A stretch of DNA of 64,000 bases from Paracrocinitomix sp040880585. GTDB lineage: Bacteria > Bacteroidota > Bacteroidia > Flavobacteriales_D > Crocinitomicaceae. Positions 1 through 8,454 of the stretch are shown piece by piece (positions within the stretch are counted from its first letter, which is position 1; every line of letters starts with the position of its first letter). Below the pieces are notes generated by a model. It was not told the DNA's origin and made no database searches. It saw only the letters and a program-made list of their open reading frames with translations. The position numbers and the translations under genes are program-made. The DNA lies in assembly GCA_040880585.1 (NCBI GenBank), contig JBBDID010000059.1:1-64000 (forward strand), given 5' to 3'.

Positions 1-140
1 TAATGCCCAAATAAAGCAAACTGAAAGGAAATAATATGTATCGCAGCAACTTCAATCTTCACAAATAAGCTTATACGGTGAAAGTAGAAGAAATTTCATA
101 AGAAAAGTTATATTTAGGGTCTTAAGACACCACCCCTCTT

Positions 141-734
141 TTGAATTTTTTAGGACACGCCTATATCGCCCGAAACTATCCTGAACTCATTGCAGGAAAC
201 TTTGCCGGTGATGCCTATAAAGGTAATTTGGATAACTTCAGCCACTTGCCCTTGAATATCCAAAAGGGAATTAAGCTTCACCGATTTATTGATGATTACA
301 CAGATCAATCTCCCCATATTTTAGCGGCGGGGCACTTGCTGCACAAAGCCGGGATCAGCCGGATTGCATACATTGCTACAGATATCATTCTGGATCATTA
401 TCTGGCTAAAAACTGGTCGCAATATGCCGATATAAAATACGCCGATTTCATCTCCCTGATCTACCGGCAAACTGATCATGCTATCGAGCAACTTGCACCG
501 GAATTCAAACACATGTATGTCAAACTGAAATTGCATGGCTGGTTGTTTGATTATCCTTCAGAGAAAGGCATTCAAAAAATACTGACCCAATTTTCATCCC
601 GCATTCACTTTAAGAACGATTTGGGGAATTGCTTTCAGATTTATTTAAAGAACAGAGCCACTTTTGATCTTCATTTTTCTGCCTTTTTAGTCGACATCAA
701 TAAATCATCAGTCGAATTTATTGAGCAACTTTAA
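141..734 (+). CDS. acpH: Acyl carrier protein phosphodiesterase (AcpH/DUF479 family)
   Basis: Predicted cytosolic phosphodiesterase that removes the 4'-phosphopantetheine arm from holo-acyl carrier protein, so it helps recycle the fatty-acid synthesis cofactor. The N-terminus MNFLGHAY and the motif HRFIDDYTD near residue 47 match the family signature (HRxIDxfTD); GDAYKGN near residue 24 supplies further conserved acidic residues. The length of 197 aa fits the E. coli protein (about 193 aa). The start is a TTG codon, chosen because it gives exactly the family N-terminus. The gene stands alone, 22 bp ahead of mltF on the same strand. The family assignment is firm; the activity is inferred from homology. 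Confidence 0.85.
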   Translation: MNFLGHAYIARNYPELIAGNFAGDAYKGNLDNFSHLPLNIQKGIKLHRFIDDYTDQSPHILAAGHLLHKAGISRIAYIATDIILDHYLAKNWSQYADIKYADFISLIYRQTDHAIEQLAPEFKHMYVKLKLHGWLFDYPSEKGIQKILTQFSSRIHFKNDLGNCFQIYLKNRATFDLHFSAFLVDINKSSVEFIEQL

Positions 735-756
735 TCAAAATTGCGTAGTTTGAGCC

Positions 757-2166
757 ATGATTCGATTTTTCTTTCTTTTGAGCCTGACTTTACTTATTTC
801 TTGTAAAGAAGAAGTAGTAACAGTTGAAAAAGAACCCTGTCGTAGAACCTGGAAAGATATACAGGAGGAAGGCGTCATCCGTGTTTTGGCAGAGAACAGT
901 CCTGCTTCTTATTTTATTTACCGGGGACGAAACATGGGCTTTGAATATGAGATGCTTCATGAGTTTGCCAAGGACATTGACATGGAGTTAAAAGTTCAAA
1001 TGGTTAATGATTTGGATGAGATGTATGATCTGCTATGCAATTGTAAAGGCGATATCGTTGCAGCGCATTTAACTGTCACCGATAAACGGAAAAAGCTGAT
1101 AGATTTTAGTACCCCCCACCTTGTCACCCATGATGTATTGGTACAGCGCATTCCGCATGACACAGACACTGTCAATGTACTCATTACTGAAATTGAACAA
1201 CTGAAAAATAAAACCCTTCACATTTGGAAAAGCTCCTCTTTCTACGACAATATTCAAAAAATCAACAGAAGTTTGAATTTGAACATGACCATTGTAGCAA
1301 CAGAAGGCGCCATGATTACTGAAGAATTGATGAGACAAGTGAGTGAAGGGGAAATTGATTATACCATTGCCGATCAAAGTGTCGCTCAAATTGACATGAA
1401 CTATTATGATAATCTGGATATTTCTTTAAAACTCAGTCAGGACAACGAGATTGCTTTTGCGCTGAGAAAAAACTCAGGAACACTTTTAGATACGCTGAAT
1501 TTCTGGTTGAATGACCGTTCTAACCGATCTACTATAGGGGAGGTAAAAAGAAAATATTTTGATCGCAAAAATTTAAGTCGAAAAGCCAATCAACCTTATT
1601 CTTCTTTAAAAAAGGAGGGAGAATTATCGCCCTATGATGAGATCATTAAAGAAGAATGCAAAAAAATTGGTTGGGACTGGCGATTGATCTCTGCAATAAT
1701 TTATCAGGAGTCAAAATTCGAGAACTGGAAAGTTTCCTGGGCCGGCGCATTTGGTATTTTTCAGTTCATGCCCGCCACGGCTGCATCTTATGAGATTTCA
1801 AGGAATTCATCCGCTGAAGCTCAGATTCGGGCAGGAATACGTAAACTTAATAAAAACTATAAGCAATGGTTAAAAGAAATACCCGATTCTACCGAAGCGA
1901 TAAAATTTACACTGGCCAACTACAATGCAGGACGATCACATATAGATGATGCCCGGGCTTTGTGTGAAAAATATAACTGTGATCCCAATGTCTGGACCGG
2001 TGAGGTAGATGAAATGCTGCTGAACTTGTCAAAACCAAAATATTATCGGGATAAAGTGGTAAAATATGGCTATTGCAGAGGAACAGAGACCTATAATTAT
2101 GTGATTGAAATTTTACGACGGTTTGAAGAATACAAATCTGCTTTTCCCGAGGAAGGGGATAAATGA
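757..2166 (+). CDS. mltF: Membrane-bound lytic murein transglycosylase F (MltF-like lipoprotein)
   Basis: Predicted outer-membrane lipoprotein that cleaves peptidoglycan glycan strands to 1,6-anhydromuropeptides during wall turnover. The signal peptide ends in the lipobox LLISC, so Cys16 would be lipidated. Residues about 30-270 form a periplasmic substrate-binding (SBP_bac_3-like) domain. Residues about 290-430 form an SLT goose-lysozyme-like domain. The catalytic glutamate is E318 in YQESKF, followed by the GAFGIFQFMP segment and a downstream ANYNAG motif. At 469 aa it is slightly shorter than E. coli MltF (518 aa) but has the same domain order. It follows acpH closely on the same strand, but a functional link is not evident. 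Confidence 0.88.
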   Translation: MIRFFFLLSLTLLISCKEEVVTVEKEPCRRTWKDIQEEGVIRVLAENSPASYFIYRGRNMGFEYEMLHEFAKDIDMELKVQMVNDLDEMYDLLCNCKGDIVAAHLTVTDKRKKLIDFSTPHLVTHDVLVQRIPHDTDTVNVLITEIEQLKNKTLHIWKSSSFYDNIQKINRSLNLNMTIVATEGAMITEELMRQVSEGEIDYTIADQSVAQIDMNYYDNLDISLKLSQDNEIAFALRKNSGTLLDTLNFWLNDRSNRSTIGEVKRKYFDRKNLSRKANQPYSSLKKEGELSPYDEIIKEECKKIGWDWRLISAIIYQESKFENWKVSWAGAFGIFQFMPATAASYEISRNSSAEAQIRAGIRKLNKNYKQWLKEIPDSTEAIKFTLANYNAGRSHIDDARALCEKYNCDPNVWTGEVDEMLLNLSKPKYYRDKVVKYGYCRGTETYNYVIEILRRFEEYKSAFPEEGDK

Positions 2167-2168
2167 TT

Positions 2169-2208
2169 TATCAGATTTCAGTGTTCAGTTTTTCAGATTT
2201 CAGTGTTC
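2169..2208. repeat. Short direct repeat after mltF
   Basis: The 18-bp unit TCAGATTTCAGTGTTCAG occurs twice (2169-2186 and 2191-2208) with four bases between, followed by a third degenerate partial copy. It lies directly behind the mltF stop codon in a 422-bp stretch without genes. No function is apparent. Confidence 0.6.
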
Positions 2209-2312
2209 AGACTTCAGTTGTCCTATTCGTTATTCTTTTTTGAATGCCGAACACTAATTAGCGAATGCTGAATAATGAAGTTTTACTGAGTTTTCTGCCC
2301 CGACAAAGGCTG

Positions 2313-2436
2313 GTAGCTCCCGTACAAGAACTATTTATACAAATGCACATTAAAAAGTGTGGAATGTAATGAACACCTTTGTATACTACATTTGTAATAG
2401 TTCTAAAACGAGACTAAAGGCCAGAGACGGGTAGCC
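2313..2436 (+). other. Long base-paired element upstream of rpsP (candidate structured RNA or small mobile-element remnant)
   Basis: Three nested complementary segments enclose a central loop. The outer stem is GCTCCCGT at 2316-2323 with ACGGGTAGC at 2427-2435 (one bulged T). The middle stem is AGAACTATT at 2327-2335 with AATAGTTCT at 2396-2404. The inner stem is TACAAATG at 2338-2345 with CATTTGTA at 2389-2396. A competing partner for the inner left arm, CCTTTGTAT, lies at about 2377-2385, so two alternative folds are possible. It sits inside the 422-bp gap between mltF and rpsP, upstream of the rpsP promoter box, and is therefore not part of the predicted rpsP leader. I do not recognise the family. 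Confidence 0.45.
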
Positions 2437-2483
2437 GCAAGCGAAGGCAGCCTGAAAAAATCAACTATCCTTATAGATTTGTG

Positions 2484-2512
2484 TTGTATTTCTAATGAAA
2501 TAATTATCTTTG
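2484..2512 (+). promoter_or_regulatory. Predicted Bacteroidota-type promoter of rpsP-rimM-trmN6
   Basis: TTG at 2484-2486 and TATCTTTG at 2505-2512 are separated by 18 bp. This fits the phylum's -33 TTG / -7 TAnnTTTG promoter. The start codon of rpsP follows about 75 bp downstream, leaving room for a leader. Confidence 0.6.
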
Positions 2513-2588
2513 CCGACCCATTCAATAAAGCGAGAATGGAAGTATTAATTATTAACCGGAGTTTCGCACTCCAAATTATAACTGCTAA

Positions 2589-3527
2589 ATGGCAACTAAA
2601 ATTAGATTACAAAGACACGGAAAAAAGAAAGCTGCATTTTATCACGTAGTGATTGCGGATGAAAGAGCAAAAAGAGACGGACGATTTATTGAGAAGATCG
2701 GAATCTATAATCCCAACACTGATCCTGCAACAATTGACCTGAAATTTGACAGAGCATTACATTGGGTAAAAGTAGGGGCTCAACCTACCGATACAGCAAA
2801 AGCTATTTTATCTTACAAAGGTGTTTTACTTAAAAACCACCTGGATAAAGGTGTTGAAAAAGGAGCATTAACAGAAGCTCAAGCTGAAAAGAAGTTTGAA
2901 GCCTGGATGAAAGAAAAAGAAAATAAGATTGAAGGCAAATCTGATGCCCTTGCTAAAGCCAAAGCAGATGCTGAAGCTGCAAAATTAGCGAAAGAAAAAG
3001 AAAAAAGTGATGCGAAAGCGGCACAAATTGCTGCAAAAGAAGCTCCAGTAGTAGAAGAAACAGTAACAGAAGAGACTGCTACAGAAGCTACGACAACTGA
3101 AGAGGAAGCTCCGAAAGCTGAAGAGGAAACTCCGGCAGCTGAAGAGAAGAAAGAAGAGCCGAAAGCTGAAGAGAAAAAAGAAGAGCCAAAAGCTGAAGAG
3201 AAGAAAGAAGAGCCGAAAGCTGAAGAGAAGAAAGAAGAGCCGAAAGCTGAGGAGAAGAAAGAAGAGCCGAAAGCTGAGGAGAAGAAAGAAGAGCCGAAAG
3301 CTGAAGAGAAGAAAGAAGAGCCGAAAGCTGAAGAGAAAAAAGAAGAGCCAAAAGCTGAAGAGAAGAAAGAAGAGCCGAAAGCTGAAGAGAAGAAAGAAGA
3401 GCCGAAAGCTGAGGAGAAGAAAGAAGAGCCGAAAGCTGAGGAGAAGAAAGAAGAGCCGAAAGCTGAAGAGAAGAAAGAAGAGCCAAAAGCTGAAGAGAAG
3501 AAAGAAGCAGCTAAAGAAGAAGAGTAA
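2589..3527 (+). CDS. rpsP: 30S ribosomal protein S16 with a long acidic/basic repeat tail
   Basis: Component of the small ribosomal subunit needed for 30S assembly. Residues 1-85 are a standard S16 domain (begins MATKIRLQRHGKKKAAFYHV). S16 is normally 80-90 aa, and Bacteroidota versions carry a tail; this one reaches 312 aa. After a Lys/Ala-rich linker the tail holds 13 copies of a nine-residue unit, KKEEPKAEE, ending KEAAKEEE. The tail is predicted disordered or helical, strongly charged, and dispensable for the S16 fold. The repeat lies in one perfect frame at the DNA level. It is first gene of the rpsP-rimM-trmN6 cluster, 29 bp ahead of rimM, and has its own TAnnTTTG promoter box upstream. 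Confidence 0.97.
   Translation: MATKIRLQRHGKKKAAFYHVVIADERAKRDGRFIEKIGIYNPNTDPATIDLKFDRALHWVKVGAQPTDTAKAILSYKGVLLKNHLDKGVEKGALTEAQAEKKFEAWMKEKENKIEGKSDALAKAKADAEAAKLAKEKEKSDAKAAQIAAKEAPVVEETVTEETATEATTTEEEAPKAEEETPAAEEKKEEPKAEEKKEEPKAEEKKEEPKAEEKKEEPKAEEKKEEPKAEEKKEEPKAEEKKEEPKAEEKKEEPKAEEKKEEPKAEEKKEEPKAEEKKEEPKAEEKKEEPKAEEKKEEPKAEEKKEAAKEEE
3159..3482 (+). repeat. 27-bp tandem repeat in rpsP with a 162-bp higher-order duplication
   Basis: The units are 27 bp and differ only at synonymous positions (CCG/CCA, GAA/GAG, AAG/AAA). The pattern of variants shows that 3159-3320 (six units) and 3321-3482 (six units) are identical base for base. A thirteenth unit follows. The latest expansion therefore copied a 162-bp block rather than single units. 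Confidence 0.93.
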
Positions 3528-3556
3528 AACCCTTCTTAATCATAAGAAGAGACATC

Positions 3557-4087
3557 ATGTTTCAAACAGAGGATTGTTTCCGTTTAGGCAGTATTGCCCG
3601 GTTACACGGATATAAAGGGGAAGTTTCAATTTTCCTTGACGTAGACCATCCTCGCGAATACAAACATTTGGAATCAGTTTTCGTTGAAATAGACGGTAAA
3701 CTGGTTCCTTTTTTTTTGGAGCATCTTTTTCTGAGAAATAAGGGATTTGCTGTGGTAAAGTTTGAGACGATTGATTCGGTAAAAAAAGCGAGTCGATTAC
3801 TCAAATGCGGGCTTTACTTGCCACTTGACCTTCTGCCTGAGACGGCTGAAGATGAATATTACTTTTTCGAAATTGTAGGATTTAAGGTAATCGATAATAT
3901 CCATGGTGAAATCGGTTTGGTACAACAAGTGCTCGATTTATCCGGTAATCCGGTCATACAAATTGATTTTGAAGGACGTGAAATCCTCATCCCCAAGCAA
4001 GATGAATTCATCAAAAAAGTAGATAAGGAAGAGCGAATTGTATACATAGAGGCACCTGAAGGACTTATTGATATGTATCTGGAATAA
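3557..4087 (+). CDS. rimM: Ribosome maturation factor RimM
   Basis: Assists late assembly of the 30S head by binding S19 and acting on 16S rRNA. The N-terminal RimM domain starts near residue 6 (CFRLGSIARLHGYKGEVSIF, the conserved G-x-GxxGhxGE-type opening). A PRC-barrel covers roughly residues 95-170 (YYFFEIVGF, DLSGNPVIQI, EILIPKQDEFI). The 176-aa length is normal. Its place directly behind rpsP is the usual bacterial arrangement and supports both calls. The ATG at 3557 is used; three bases separate its stop from trmN6, so the genes are probably co-transcribed and coupled. Confidence 0.96.
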   Translation: MFQTEDCFRLGSIARLHGYKGEVSIFLDVDHPREYKHLESVFVEIDGKLVPFFLEHLFLRNKGFAVVKFETIDSVKKASRLLKCGLYLPLDLLPETAEDEYYFFEIVGFKVIDNIHGEIGLVQQVLDLSGNPVIQIDFEGREILIPKQDEFIKKVDKEERIVYIEAPEGLIDMYLE

Positions 4088-4090
4088 GCT

Positions 4091-4795
4091 ATGGGTGATG
4101 TTTTTAAATTCAAACAATTTGATCTCCTTCAAACGGCTAATCCCCATAAAGTAGGTACTGATTCTATGCTGCTGGGAGCCTGGACAAGTGGGTCGTACCA
4201 AAAAATTCTGGATATCGGAACAGGAACAGGAATTTTAGCCCTGATGATGGCACAAAAAAATTCGGAAGCCTTTATTACTGCCATTGAACCTCACCTCCCC
4301 TCTTTTGAAGAAGCTTTGTACAACTTCAATCAATCCGATTTTCGATCCCGGATTATGTGTATACATACACCACTTCAGGACTTCAGCAGCCTGGAAGCTT
4401 TTGATCTGATCATCTGCAATCCTCCTTATTATGACGGAACCTATTTGAGTTCAGATGAAAACCGAAACAAAGCACGTCACACAGCAGATTTAGCCATTTA
4501 TGAACTGTACGAATGTGCGGCTGAATTACTAAAAGAGGACGGGCGCTTAAACGTGGTTGTACCTTATACTGAAGAAAGGGAGCACATTGAACGTGCTTAT
4601 GACCAAAGCCTTTACATTCAAAACATCTTGCACACCCTCCGGGAAGATGGATTGCGTAAGCGATCACTTATCTCTTTTGGGTTTGATGATGTTGATCCCA
4701 TTCAGGAAGAAATGTTGGTGAAAGATACTTCCAATCGCTATTCAAAAGAGTACATAACCCTCACCAAATCTTTTTATGCTACTGATTTGGAATAA
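4091..4795 (+). CDS. trmN6: tRNA1(Val) (adenine(37)-N6)-methyltransferase
   Basis: SAM-dependent enzyme predicted to methylate N6 of A37 in tRNA-Val, next to the anticodon. The opening FKFKQFDLLQ...HKVGTDSMLLGAW is the signature of the TrmN6/YfiC family. SAM motif I is ILDIGTGTGILALMMA near residues 38-53. The target-adenine motif NPPY is at IICNPPYYDG near residue 114. At 234 aa it is close to E. coli YfiC (245 aa). It lies 3 bp behind rimM, forming a translation-related cluster with rpsP. Length, motifs and order agree well. Confidence 0.9.
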   Translation: MGDVFKFKQFDLLQTANPHKVGTDSMLLGAWTSGSYQKILDIGTGTGILALMMAQKNSEAFITAIEPHLPSFEEALYNFNQSDFRSRIMCIHTPLQDFSSLEAFDLIICNPPYYDGTYLSSDENRNKARHTADLAIYELYECAAELLKEDGRLNVVVPYTEEREHIERAYDQSLYIQNILHTLREDGLRKRSLISFGFDDVDPIQEEMLVKDTSNRYSKEYITLTKSFYATDLE

Positions 4796-4912
4796 CTTTT
4801 CCAATAAGTAAACAGTTGGCTCGTTTGTTCTTACCATTCATCACATTGCACTTCTTATTTTTTAAGATTTCCTTACATTTGGGTGGTCTTGAATACCTTT
4901 TAAACAATTACC

Positions 4913-7270
4913 ATGAAAAATTTAATCCTGCTTAGCATTCTCCTTACTTTTCCTTTTCTTCCTTTTTCTCAGATCAACATGAGCCAGCTGGGGTATCTTG
5001 ATATCCCTACGCTACACAGTACAGAGTTGAATGACATTTGGGGATATACAGATGAAATGGGCAATGAATATGCCATAGTCGGCACCATGGACGGCACCTC
5101 TATTGTAGATGTTTCTGACCCTGCCAACCCTGTTGAAATTAGTTGGTTTCCAGGTTTAAACTCCATCTGGCGAGACATGAAAGTATATGATGATTACGCT
5201 TACGTTACTACAGAAGCAAATGAAGGATTGCTGATCATTGACCTGAGCCCTTTACCGGGAAGCACTACTTTACCCACCGCTACCTACAATGGACCGTCCG
5301 GCAATACGTGGCAATCTGCTCACAATTTGTATCAGGCAGATGGGTATGTCTATATTTTCGGAGCAAACAGAGGGAACGGTGGAGTCATTATCCTGGATGT
5401 GGCCACTGACCCAATGAATCCTATTGAAGTGGGGGGATTTGACCCCTGGTATTGTCATGACGGTTTTGTACGTAATGATACCGGTTATTTTTCTCACGTG
5501 AATGATGGTTTTTTCTCCATTGTCGACTTATCGAATAAAACTTCCGTTGGGCTTTCAGAGGTATACGGTTCACTGACAACATCTAACGTATTTACTCATA
5601 ACGCCTGGCTTTCTGACAATGGTCAATACCTTTTTACAACCGACGAAGTTACTGACGGATTTATTGACTCCTACGATATCTCAGATCCCACCAACCCCCT
5701 CTTTCTTGATAAAATCCAATCCTCTCCCGGAAATAACATCATTCCACACAACACCCATGTTTTAAATAATTATCTGGTCACGTCCTATTACACTGATGGT
5801 GTGGTGGTGCATGATGCGAGTGACCCTTCTAGCCTGGTAGAAATTGCCAACTTTGACACTTCACCCAATTATAGTGGAGGCACTTTTAACGGCTGCTGGG
5901 GAGTTTACCCCTTTTTTAGCTCCGGAATTATCATTGCTTCAGATATTGAAGAAGGCTTATACATACTTGAGTTAAGCCCCACTCTCTCTAGTTACTTGCA
6001 AGGCACGGTAACAAATGTAGGAACCGGACAACCGATCAACAACGCCTTGATAGAAGTATTAACTACCACAATAACAGATAACACAGATGTTTTAGGTGAT
6101 TATAGTATCGGTACAACTAATCAGGGCATCTTTGAAGTTCGCTATTCTGCACCAGGGTTTTATGCGGACACCCTGTCCACTACTTTTACTAATGGAGTGA
6201 TTGTTACACAAAATGTAGCATTGGAACAAATTCCATTATTTACTGCTACCATTACTGTGGTAGATGATATTACGGGACTTCCTGTAGAAAATGCAAACGT
6301 TCTTATTGAACATACGCAACAGTCTTTTGAAGAAGTGACAGACGCAAGCGGTGAAGCACATATTGATCTGTTTTATGAAGACAACTATCACATTACTGCC
6401 GGAAAATGGGGATACATCACCAATTGTGTCCAAAATGTGATGCTAACCACCTCCAATTCCGATTATCAACTTCCTATAGAAGAAGGTATTTATGATGATT
6501 TCACCTTTGACTTTGGTTGGACGAGCAGTGCCACATCAACTGCCGGTCTATGGGTCAGAGAAGTGCCTGTAGGCACACAAGCTTCCGGACAGATTGCCAA
6601 TCCCTTTTCTGATGATCTTGGAGATTGTTCAACGATTTGTTTTGTCAGCGGAAATAGTGCTTCAACTGTAGGTGGTGACGACATTGATGATGGTGCTGTA
6701 ACATTGGTTTCTCCCATCTTTGACCTCAGTGACTTCACCAATCCGGAAATCAACTTTTCATATTGGTTTTTTAATGGATTTGGGAGTGGAACACCCAATG
6801 ATTATATGAATATTTCTCTTTCTAATGGAATAGAAACACAACTCATCACCTCTCTTGAATTGAGCAACGCAACCCTTAGCCAATGGACAAATTATACGAT
6901 TGAAGTTACTCAGTTCATGGCGGCCACAGATCAAATGCAGCTTACTTTTGAGGCGGCTGATATCGGTTCAGGACACGTAATGGAAGCAGGAGTGGATCAC
7001 TTTTTGATAAAAGAACTGTCTACTGCAGGAGAAGTACTCAAGCCAATAGAAGAAATAGCCATCTACCCCAACCCTGCAAGCGAAAGCCTTACGATAAAGG
7101 GAATAAATGCAGGTAATATTCATATCCATGATTTGAGTGGCAGGCTGGTATTCTCAACAAATATTAGTGAAACAATTGAGCTCTCCGGATTAAAAAGCGG
7201 ATTATATATACTCACCCTTGTTGATCAAAACGGAACGATTGTAAAAATTCAAAAGCAAGAGATTCAGTAG
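4913..7270 (+). CDS. Secreted choice-of-anchor B / LVIVD-repeat protein with type IX sorting domain
   Basis: Predicted to be exported by Sec and then carried across the outer membrane by the type IX secretion system. A signal peptide covers residues 1-20. Residues about 25-360 contain LVIVD-like repeats, a beta-propeller with phrases such as YAIVGTMDGTSIVDVSDPANPVEI and repeated SDPTNP-type segments. Two carboxypeptidase-regulatory-like beta-sandwich domains follow (about 365-520), then a jelly-roll-like segment. The C-terminal 75 residues are a type A T9SS sorting domain: YPNPASESLTI, the HDLSGR turn and the closing GLYILTLVD strand. 785 aa. The biological role (adhesion, matrix) cannot be read from sequence. 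It is monocistronic. Confidence 0.88.
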   Translation: MKNLILLSILLTFPFLPFSQINMSQLGYLDIPTLHSTELNDIWGYTDEMGNEYAIVGTMDGTSIVDVSDPANPVEISWFPGLNSIWRDMKVYDDYAYVTTEANEGLLIIDLSPLPGSTTLPTATYNGPSGNTWQSAHNLYQADGYVYIFGANRGNGGVIILDVATDPMNPIEVGGFDPWYCHDGFVRNDTGYFSHVNDGFFSIVDLSNKTSVGLSEVYGSLTTSNVFTHNAWLSDNGQYLFTTDEVTDGFIDSYDISDPTNPLFLDKIQSSPGNNIIPHNTHVLNNYLVTSYYTDGVVVHDASDPSSLVEIANFDTSPNYSGGTFNGCWGVYPFFSSGIIIASDIEEGLYILELSPTLSSYLQGTVTNVGTGQPINNALIEVLTTTITDNTDVLGDYSIGTTNQGIFEVRYSAPGFYADTLSTTFTNGVIVTQNVALEQIPLFTATITVVDDITGLPVENANVLIEHTQQSFEEVTDASGEAHIDLFYEDNYHITAGKWGYITNCVQNVMLTTSNSDYQLPIEEGIYDDFTFDFGWTSSATSTAGLWVREVPVGTQASGQIANPFSDDLGDCSTICFVSGNSASTVGGDDIDDGAVTLVSPIFDLSDFTNPEINFSYWFFNGFGSGTPNDYMNISLSNGIETQLITSLELSNATLSQWTNYTIEVTQFMAATDQMQLTFEAADIGSGHVMEAGVDHFLIKELSTAGEVLKPIEEIAIYPNPASESLTIKGINAGNIHIHDLSGRLVFSTNISETIELSGLKSGLYILTLVDQNGTIVKIQKQEIQ

Positions 7271-7334
7271 ATTGTTACTCTATAGTAATAAACCGATTTT
7301 GTTATCCGGCAGCTACAAAATGAAGAGCATCTCA

Positions 7335-7844
7335 TCAGGGACACCTGTTACAAACGCTTATTCTGTTATTGATAATTTTCAAACCTGACACCGATTTTTC
7401 CGAAACATCAATCGCTGAAGACCAATTGCTATACCACTCCCACCTTATTTTTATACCCCCTTTTCCCTTCCCCTCATACCATTCTTTATAGCCGGGTAAG
7501 AACTGTCCTTTCTTAAGTCTACCTATATCTCGACGAACAACAAATCCGTACTTTCCTGCAGGTAGAATTACTTTAAACTCACCATCTTTTTTTGTTTTCA
7601 CTTTTCTCACCACTTTTGGCAAGTGAGTAACCGTATGCAATTTCACCACATAAAGTGTCAAATCAGAATAAGGGTATTCCTTCAATTTTATATCCGATCC
7701 TTTGAAAGCGCCGCCTATATATTGAGAGGTATACACTACTTTTCCAAAAATCGTTCGTTTCACAGAAAAATCGGTAGGGTGCTTTTGTGAATTACCCAGA
7801 AAGGGGAAAATTAAAGCCAGTAGAAACATTCTCATCATCACCAT
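7335..7844 (-). CDS. Hypothetical exported protein
   Basis: 169 aa with an N-terminal signal peptide (MRMFLLALIFPFLGNSQ; the true start could be any of the Met codons within the first five residues). The mature part has a run GEFKVILPAGKYGFVVRR, which resembles a carboxypeptidase-regulatory or SpaA-like beta-sandwich, and two cysteines near the end (CNRC). No catalytic motif is visible. It is transcribed toward the T9SS substrate gene, convergently, with 65 bp between them. Function unknown. Confidence 0.65.
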   Translation of the reverse strand: MVMMRMFLLALIFPFLGNSQKHPTDFSVKRTIFGKVVYTSQYIGGAFKGSDIKLKEYPYSDLTLYVVKLHTVTHLPKVVRKVKTKKDGEFKVILPAGKYGFVVRRDIGRLKKGQFLPGYKEWYEGKGKGGIKIRWEWYSNWSSAIDVSEKSVSGLKIINNRISVCNRCP

Positions 7845-7973
7845 TTTCTTTTAAAATACAATTACGTGAGGTAATCGTTCAATTTTCAACCAGCATTAAA
7901 GAAGAGGGCAACTAAAAAACACTTTAACATCAATTTTAATTACTTGTTGGCAGAATAAATTTTATAGAAAGTA

Positions 7974-7981
7974 TACATTTG
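7974..7981 (+). promoter_or_regulatory. TAnnTTTG box just before a start codon
   Basis: TACATTTG ends five bases before the ATG at 7987. With transcription starting about seven bases after the box, the mRNA of the next gene would be leaderless or nearly so. Confidence 0.4.
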
Positions 7982-7986
7982 ACAGT

Positions 7987-8430
7987 ATGAACGCAACAAA
8001 TAAGAAGAACAGTTTTAGTAAACAGCTATTCTATTTTTTGCTTGTATTGTGTGGGATAAGTGTATTGACCTTTCTTATTCTTCCTGAAGAACAAAAAAAT
8101 AAATTGCTCAACTTCATAGGCATAGAGCAATCTGACTTACTCTCTACTGAGGATTCGGGAGAGGTTTTAGTGGTGAGAAACACTTCTTCACGTAAAGCTT
8201 TGATTGGCAATAAATGGATCATTAGTGGAAAACTCTTTAATATAGATGATAGTTTGACTGTAAATCATGTGAAATTAATGTTCAATTTCTCAGATGGAAT
8301 AGAAACGGTTGAATACAATTATAAAATTCGTCCAAAAAACACATTTGGCAAAAAATTTAAGGAAAAATTTAGTGGTCACGAAAAAGCAGAGTTTTTAAAT
8401 ATAGATGTGGTAGATGTGAAGACCGACTAA
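7987..8430 (+). CDS. Hypothetical single-pass membrane protein
   Basis: 147 aa. A short lysine-rich start is followed by one hydrophobic segment (about residues 14-32: LFYFLLVLCGISVLTFLIL), so the protein is predicted to be anchored in the inner membrane with a C-terminal domain of about 110 residues outside. That domain (VRNTSSRKALIGNKWIISGKL ... VEYNYKIRPKNTFGKKFKEKF) looks like a small beta-sandwich. No family recognised. It ends 25 bp from the convergent arfB, with a shared terminator hairpin. Confidence 0.6.
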   Translation: MNATNKKNSFSKQLFYFLLVLCGISVLTFLILPEEQKNKLLNFIGIEQSDLLSTEDSGEVLVVRNTSSRKALIGNKWIISGKLFNIDDSLTVNHVKLMFNFSDGIETVEYNYKIRPKNTFGKKFKEKFSGHEKAEFLNIDVVDVKTD

Positions 8431-8454
8431 TGCACAATACGGAAGACTCTACTG

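Noticed and set aside
3159..3482. CRISPR-like regular repeat
   Set aside because: Repeats have no spacers and encode an in-frame protein tail.
3088..3486. Antisense reading frame of leucine/serine repeats in rpsP
   Set aside because: It is the mirror of the 27-bp repeat of rpsP and has no independent gene features.
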